The position numbers were made by a program, and so were the translations under genes. A stretch of 64,000 nucleotides of DNA, from NCBI GenBank assembly GCA_045130665.1, contig JBGUQC010000003.1, positions 283,497 through 347,496 of the forward strand, in the 5' to 3' direction. This stretch comes from RGIG8124 sp045130665 (GTDB taxonomy: Bacteria > Bacillota > Clostridia > Christensenellales > CAG-917). The notes under the pieces were generated by a model. The model had not been told where the DNA came from. It did no database searches and saw nothing but the letters and a program-made list of their open reading frames with translations. This document shows positions 60,268 through 64,000 of the stretch, piece after piece (position 1 is the first letter of the stretch; each line of letters begins with the position of its first letter).

Positions 60268-60719
60268 TCTTGTATAAATTCTTCTATTTTATTTAATTCG
60301 TCAGGATATTTCTTTGGTTCTTGTAAGAATAATACCTTTGCATCAGGGAATTCTTTATTAATTCTTTTTGCAGCCTTTTTGCCTGTACCAGATCCTGCAT
60401 AGAATATAAATGAAATCTTTTTATCTGTTCCTTTTAATGTATCAAGAACTGTATTAATTGGAGATGCAACTCTAGCATTCCAAATAGGGGAACCAATAAT
60501 TACTTCATCAAAAGCTGAGATATCACTATCAAAATCGAGTAGTGGAGTTTTTGCTTTAATTCCAGCAAGGAAACCACCAGTTAACATTCCACCAAGAAAT
60601 GATTTTGGAAGAGGTTTTTTAGGTGTAATAGGTCTTAAATCAATATCTTTTTCCTTAATTTTGTCTGCAACAATATTTCCATTACCAGTATAAGAATAGT
60701 ATATAAATACCTTTTTCAT
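60264..60719 (-). CDS. Flavodoxin-family protein
   Basis: 151 residues. The N-terminal strand and FMN phosphate loop (KKVFIYYSYTGNGNIVADKI) and the second FMN segment (EVIIGSPIWNARVASPINTVLDTL) are flavodoxin-like. It probably carries electrons in place of ferredoxin. The longer open frame upstream runs into the tRNA gene; the ATG at 60719 has AAGGAG eight bases before it. It follows the tRNA by 21 bp in the same direction and may share its transcript. Confidence 0.88.
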   Translation of the reverse strand: MKKVFIYYSYTGNGNIVADKIKEKDIDLRPITPKKPLPKSFLGGMLTGGFLAGIKAKTPLLDFDSDISAFDEVIIGSPIWNARVASPINTVLDTLKGTDKKISFIFYAGSGTGKKAAKRINKEFPDAKVLFLQEPKKYPDELNKIEEFIQD

Positions 60720-60740
60720 AGTATATCTCCTTAATAAATA

Positions 60741-60816
60741 TGGCGCACACGGGAGGAGTCGGACCTCCAACCTTCAGAATCGGAATCTGAAATTCTATCC
60801 ATTGAACTACATGTGC
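60741..60816 (-). tRNA. tRNA-Arg (CCG)
   Basis: A 76-nt cloverleaf on the minus strand. The acceptor stem GCACATG pairs with CGTGTGC (one G-T), then discriminator G and an encoded CCA. Anticodon stem TCAGA/TCTGA holds loop TTCCGAT, giving anticodon CCG for codon CGG. The T arm GGAGG/CCTCC with loop TCCGACT is intact. Confidence 0.95.
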
Positions 60817-60869
60817 ATAAACATAGTTTATCATAAAAAAAATATTTTGAAAATTTTTTTAAAAAATAC

Positions 60870-60948
60870 TTGACTTTAGCAAACTTAGTGCTATAATGTT
60901 AGCAGAAGCAAAGCAAGAGTGCTAACAAAATAAAATAAAGAGTGCTAA
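60870..60948 (+). promoter_or_regulatory. hsp20 promoter with CIRCE operator and a third half-site
   Basis: TTGACT (60870-60875) and TATAAT (60892-60897), 16 bp apart, are followed by TTAGCAGAA (60899-60907), a 9-nt spacer and GAGTGCTAA (60917-60925), then after exactly 14 nt a further GAGTGCTAA (60940-60948). The layout copies the clpB promoter and marks HrcA control. Confidence 0.88.
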
Positions 60949-60982
60949 TGTTTTGCAAATAAAAAAACAGGAGATAGTAACT

Positions 60983-61396
60983 ATGAAAAACATGATTATT
61001 AGAAATTCTAACAATAATCCGGAATCATTATTTCAAAACTTCTATGATTCATTTTTCTCACCTTTGTTCTATGAAGACAACAAATCTCAAATGAGAACGG
61101 ATATAAAGGAAACAGAAGATCAATATATTATGGATATAGAACTTCCTGGTTTTGGCAAAGAGAACCTTTCTATAGACTACAACGGAGGCTATGTAACAGT
61201 TAAAGCTTCCAAGGAAGAGAAAGAAAAATCAGATAATTACGTAGTAAGAGAAAGATCCGTCAACTGTGCAAGAAGCTACTATGTCGGATATATAGATCCA
61301 GAGCAAATCAAAGCATCCTATAAGGACGGTGTACTAACACTAGATGTTCCTAAGGAAAACGCAATGAAAAATAAAAAAGGTATTCAGATTAATTAA
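60983..61396 (+). CDS. hsp20: Small heat-shock protein, Hsp20/alpha-crystallin family
   Basis: 137 residues. A holdase that keeps unfolding proteins soluble for ClpB/DnaK. The alpha-crystallin domain spans about 37-130 (RTDIKETEDQYIMDIELPGFGKENLSI...YKDGVLTLDVPKE) and the tail has the I-x-I motif (GIQIN). The frame extends to a TTG at 60953 next to the CIRCE repeat; the ATG at 60983 follows CAGGAG. Shared control with clpB fits a joint role. Confidence 0.95.
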   Translation: MKNMIIRNSNNNPESLFQNFYDSFFSPLFYEDNKSQMRTDIKETEDQYIMDIELPGFGKENLSIDYNGGYVTVKASKEEKEKSDNYVVRERSVNCARSYYVGYIDPEQIKASYKDGVLTLDVPKENAMKNKKGIQIN

Positions 61397-61449
61397 ATAA
61401 CCTCTCTCTCTTTCATAAATAATCCTCTCTAAAATACCTTTTGTTTATT

Positions 61450-61480
61450 AGCACCAGTTTAAATACTGGTGCTTTTTTCT
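61450..61480 (+). terminator. Intrinsic terminator after hsp20
   Basis: AGCACCAGT and ACTGGTGCT form a perfect 9-bp stem around TTAAAT with a T run. Confidence 0.93.
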
Positions 61481-61508
61481 TTTCAAAAGAATATTTATCT
61501 ATTATAAT
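61480..61508 (+). promoter_or_regulatory. mnmA promoter abutting the start codon
   Basis: TTTTCA (61480-61485) and TATAAT (61503-61508) are 17 bp apart. The -10 ends 6 nt before the mnmA ATG, so the message is probably leaderless. Confidence 0.6.
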
Positions 61509-61514
61509 TAGCGT

Positions 61515-62597
61515 ATGGCAAAGAAAGTTGTTATAGGTATGTCTGGTGGAGTAGATAGCGCAGTTGCAGCATCTCTTCTTAAAGAACAGGGTTATGATGT
61601 AATAGCCTTATATATGTCTAATTGGAAAGAAACAGATGAAAATGGTGCATGCACAGGCGAAGAAGACTGGGCAGATGTAAAGAGAATATGCACCATTCTA
61701 GATATACCATATTATTCAGTAGATTTCTCACAAGAATATTGGGAATCAGTTTTTGCTCATTTTGTAGATGAATATAAAAAGGGAAGAACTCCAAATCCAG
61801 ATGTTCTATGTAATAGAGAGATTAAATTTGGACCATTTAAAAAGTATGCAATGGACTTAGGAGCAGACTATGTTGCAACTGGTCATTATTGCGATATTAA
61901 GCATGATGGTAACAACCATTATTTAATGAGATGCTTAGATGAAAATAAGGATCAAACATACTTTCTAAACCAAGTCACAAACGAACAATTAAGTAATGTA
62001 ATTTTCCCATTAGCTAACATCATAAAAAATGATGTTAGAAAGATGGCAGTAGAGCGTAATATTCCTGTTGCAAAGAAGAAAGACAGCACAGGTATTTGCT
62101 TCATTGGAGAAAGAGATTTTAGAGGCTTTTTATCTAAATATATCCCAATGAAACAAGGTAACATAATTACAGAAGATGGAACCATTATAGGCAAGCACAA
62201 TGGTGTTTATTTCTATACCATTGGACAAAGACGTGGCCTAGGCATTGGCGGTGTTAAAAATGGTAATGATGAAAGATGGTTTGTTCTTCAAAAAGATGTT
62301 GAAAAGAATCTCCTTATAGTATCTCAAGGAGAGGAAGAAATTTTATACAAAAATACTTTAATAACTGAAGGATTTAACTTCATTCCATCTAAACCAGCAG
62401 AGACCGAATTTAGATGCCTTGCAAGGATTAGACATCGTCAACCATTACAAGAAGCAACAGCCTATGTAGAAGGAGACAATGTGAGGGTTGTTTTCGACGA
62501 AAAGCAGAGGGCAATTGTGGAAGGTCAATACTGTGTTTTGTACAAGGATAGATACTGTCTTGGCGGTGGCGTAATCTCCAAAGTTCTCAATTCTTAA
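61515..62597 (+). CDS. mnmA: tRNA-specific 2-thiouridylase MnmA
   Basis: 360 residues. It puts the 2-thio group on wobble U34 of Lys, Glu and Gln tRNAs. The PP-loop GMSGGVDSAVA (8-18), catalytic Cys 99 (DVLCNREIKF) and Cys 195 (STGICFIGERDF) are present, and the C-terminal domains are complete. No SD is visible and the family's own N-terminus (MAKKVVIGMSGG) fixes the start at the ATG 6 nt behind the -10 box. Confidence 0.96.
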   Translation: MAKKVVIGMSGGVDSAVAASLLKEQGYDVIALYMSNWKETDENGACTGEEDWADVKRICTILDIPYYSVDFSQEYWESVFAHFVDEYKKGRTPNPDVLCNREIKFGPFKKYAMDLGADYVATGHYCDIKHDGNNHYLMRCLDENKDQTYFLNQVTNEQLSNVIFPLANIIKNDVRKMAVERNIPVAKKKDSTGICFIGERDFRGFLSKYIPMKQGNIITEDGTIIGKHNGVYFYTIGQRRGLGIGGVKNGNDERWFVLQKDVEKNLLIVSQGEEEILYKNTLITEGFNFIPSKPAETEFRCLARIRHRQPLQEATAYVEGDNVRVVFDEKQRAIVEGQYCVLYKDRYCLGGGVISKVLNS

Positions 62598-62679
62598 AAA
62601 CAGCTATTTTTCCAATAAAAAACCCATAAAAGCTAAAATTACCAAAAATTTTTTATTTTTAATGAAAAATTCGTGACAG

Positions 62680-62712
62680 GCATACACATACGCATGCGTG
62701 CGCGCATATACA
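62680..62712. repeat. 33-bp alternating purine-pyrimidine tract
   Basis: Purine and pyrimidine alternate without a break for 33 bases, including a GC-rich GCATGCGTGCGCGCAT core in otherwise A/T-rich DNA. Such tracts can adopt Z-DNA under negative supercoiling. Confidence 0.7.
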
Positions 62713-62794
62713 ATAAAATATATACAATATAATGTGTATTTTTGTCTAAAAAAGGCACAAGATACAAATTTTTAAAAAAAGTTTATTTAAACGC

Positions 62795-62823
62795 TTTACA
62801 CAAAAAAAACAAGTTGATATAAT
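62795..62823 (+). promoter_or_regulatory. rRNA operon upstream promoter
   Basis: TTTACA (62795-62800) and TATAAT (62818-62823) are exactly 17 bp apart, with A-tracts upstream that could act as UP elements. Confidence 0.7.
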
Positions 62824-62906
62824 TGCCGCTGGTTGATAAAAAAAATCGGCCTGAAAAACGCACATATTATAAGCTAAAAATAATGTTAAAAAAGCTCAAA
62901 TTCTAT

Positions 62907-62935
62907 TTGACAAAAATTTTGGCTTATAGTATTAT
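62907..62935 (+). promoter_or_regulatory. rRNA operon downstream promoter
   Basis: TTGACA (62907-62912) and TATTAT (62930-62935) are exactly 17 bp apart, about 130 bp before the 16S gene. Tandem promoters are usual for rRNA operons. Confidence 0.78.
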
Positions 62936-63063
62936 GTGAGAGCTGCACCAAAAAATTGGGGCAGCATGTACCTTGAAAATTGAACAATTTGGAAAGCGAT
63001 TTTAATGTGAATTAAATCTGAAATTCAAATGCGTCAAAACCTTTGATTGCATTAGTCAAGATT

Positions 63064-64000
<937 letters not shown>

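Larger units (their letters stand above)
62598..63063 (+). other. Long non-coding region upstream of the rRNA operon
   Basis: 466 bp of very A/T-rich DNA with no credible ORF and no clear terminator for mnmA. It holds an alternating purine-pyrimidine tract, two tandem promoters and the rRNA leader. The leader contains a hairpin (GCTGC/GCAGC with CCAA/TTGG inside, about 62942-62967) and a CCTTGAAAATTGAACAATTT stretch resembling those before Firmicutes rRNA genes. Confidence 0.7.

Noticed and set aside
60720..60770. Extended flavodoxin start
   Set aside because: This part of the frame runs through the tRNA-Arg gene; the ATG at 60719 has a clear SD.

Overview
The window is AT-rich, densely packed, low-GC Firmicutes-type DNA. 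SD sequences are AGGAGG-like, promoters are sigma-A-like, HrcA/CIRCE sites control clpB and hsp20, glycogen synthesis uses a GlgC/GlgD pair, and the wall-less-side exports are lipoproteins with a Cys lipobox. A partial 16S rRNA gene at the right edge fits an uncultured member of the Clostridia; a placement near Christensenellales-like gut lineages is only a guess. No phage, insertion sequence, CRISPR array or defence island was seen, so this looks like core chromosome.

Layout. 1-4.1 kb (minus): the start of a surface lipoprotein gene and a polar amino-acid ABC transporter whose ATPase carries an odd internal insertion. 4.1-9.1 kb: two small unknown genes, a COG2509 flavoprotein and clpB. 9.1-13.4 kb: tmRNA, two small membrane proteins, an ArsR-CadA metal efflux pair and a TetR regulator. 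13.5-21.7 kb: a FecBCD-type metal or metallophore importer with a methyltransferase, lipoproteins, a mini-rubredoxin/rubrerythrin pair, ispE and a beta-helix surface protein. 21.9-35.5 kb: a glycogen operon (glgB-glgC-glgD-glgA-glgP plus a GH13 enzyme), then an MFS sugar carrier and a membrane-anchored ComEC-like hydrolase. 35.5-39.4 kb (minus): tmk-holB-ricT-proS. 39.6-48.3 kb: a small acidic gene, a structured RNA candidate, and a complete shikimate/Phe/Tyr operon behind an aromatic-rich leader peptide. 48.4-60.3 kb: an Orn/Lys/Arg-type decarboxylase, leuS, serS, an M28 membrane peptidase, tadA, pth and mfd. 60.3-64 kb: flavodoxin, tRNA-Arg(CCG), hsp20, mnmA and the rRNA operon start.

The strongest find is a classical ribosome-mediated attenuator in front of the aro operon. 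A 27-residue leader peptide has 9 Phe/Tyr codons among residues 7-17. The end of its reading frame can pair with the 5' arm of a following intrinsic terminator. Firmicutes normally use T-boxes for this job, and no T-box motif was found here. Just upstream lies an unassigned structured RNA of about 195 nt with its own terminator.

Several start sites were moved from the longest open frame to an internal ATG with a proper ribosome-binding site. Three genes (4131, 19033, 61515) instead look leaderless, with a -10 hexamer ending 6 nt before the ATG. All functional assignments rest on recognised motifs read by eye; no database search was run.
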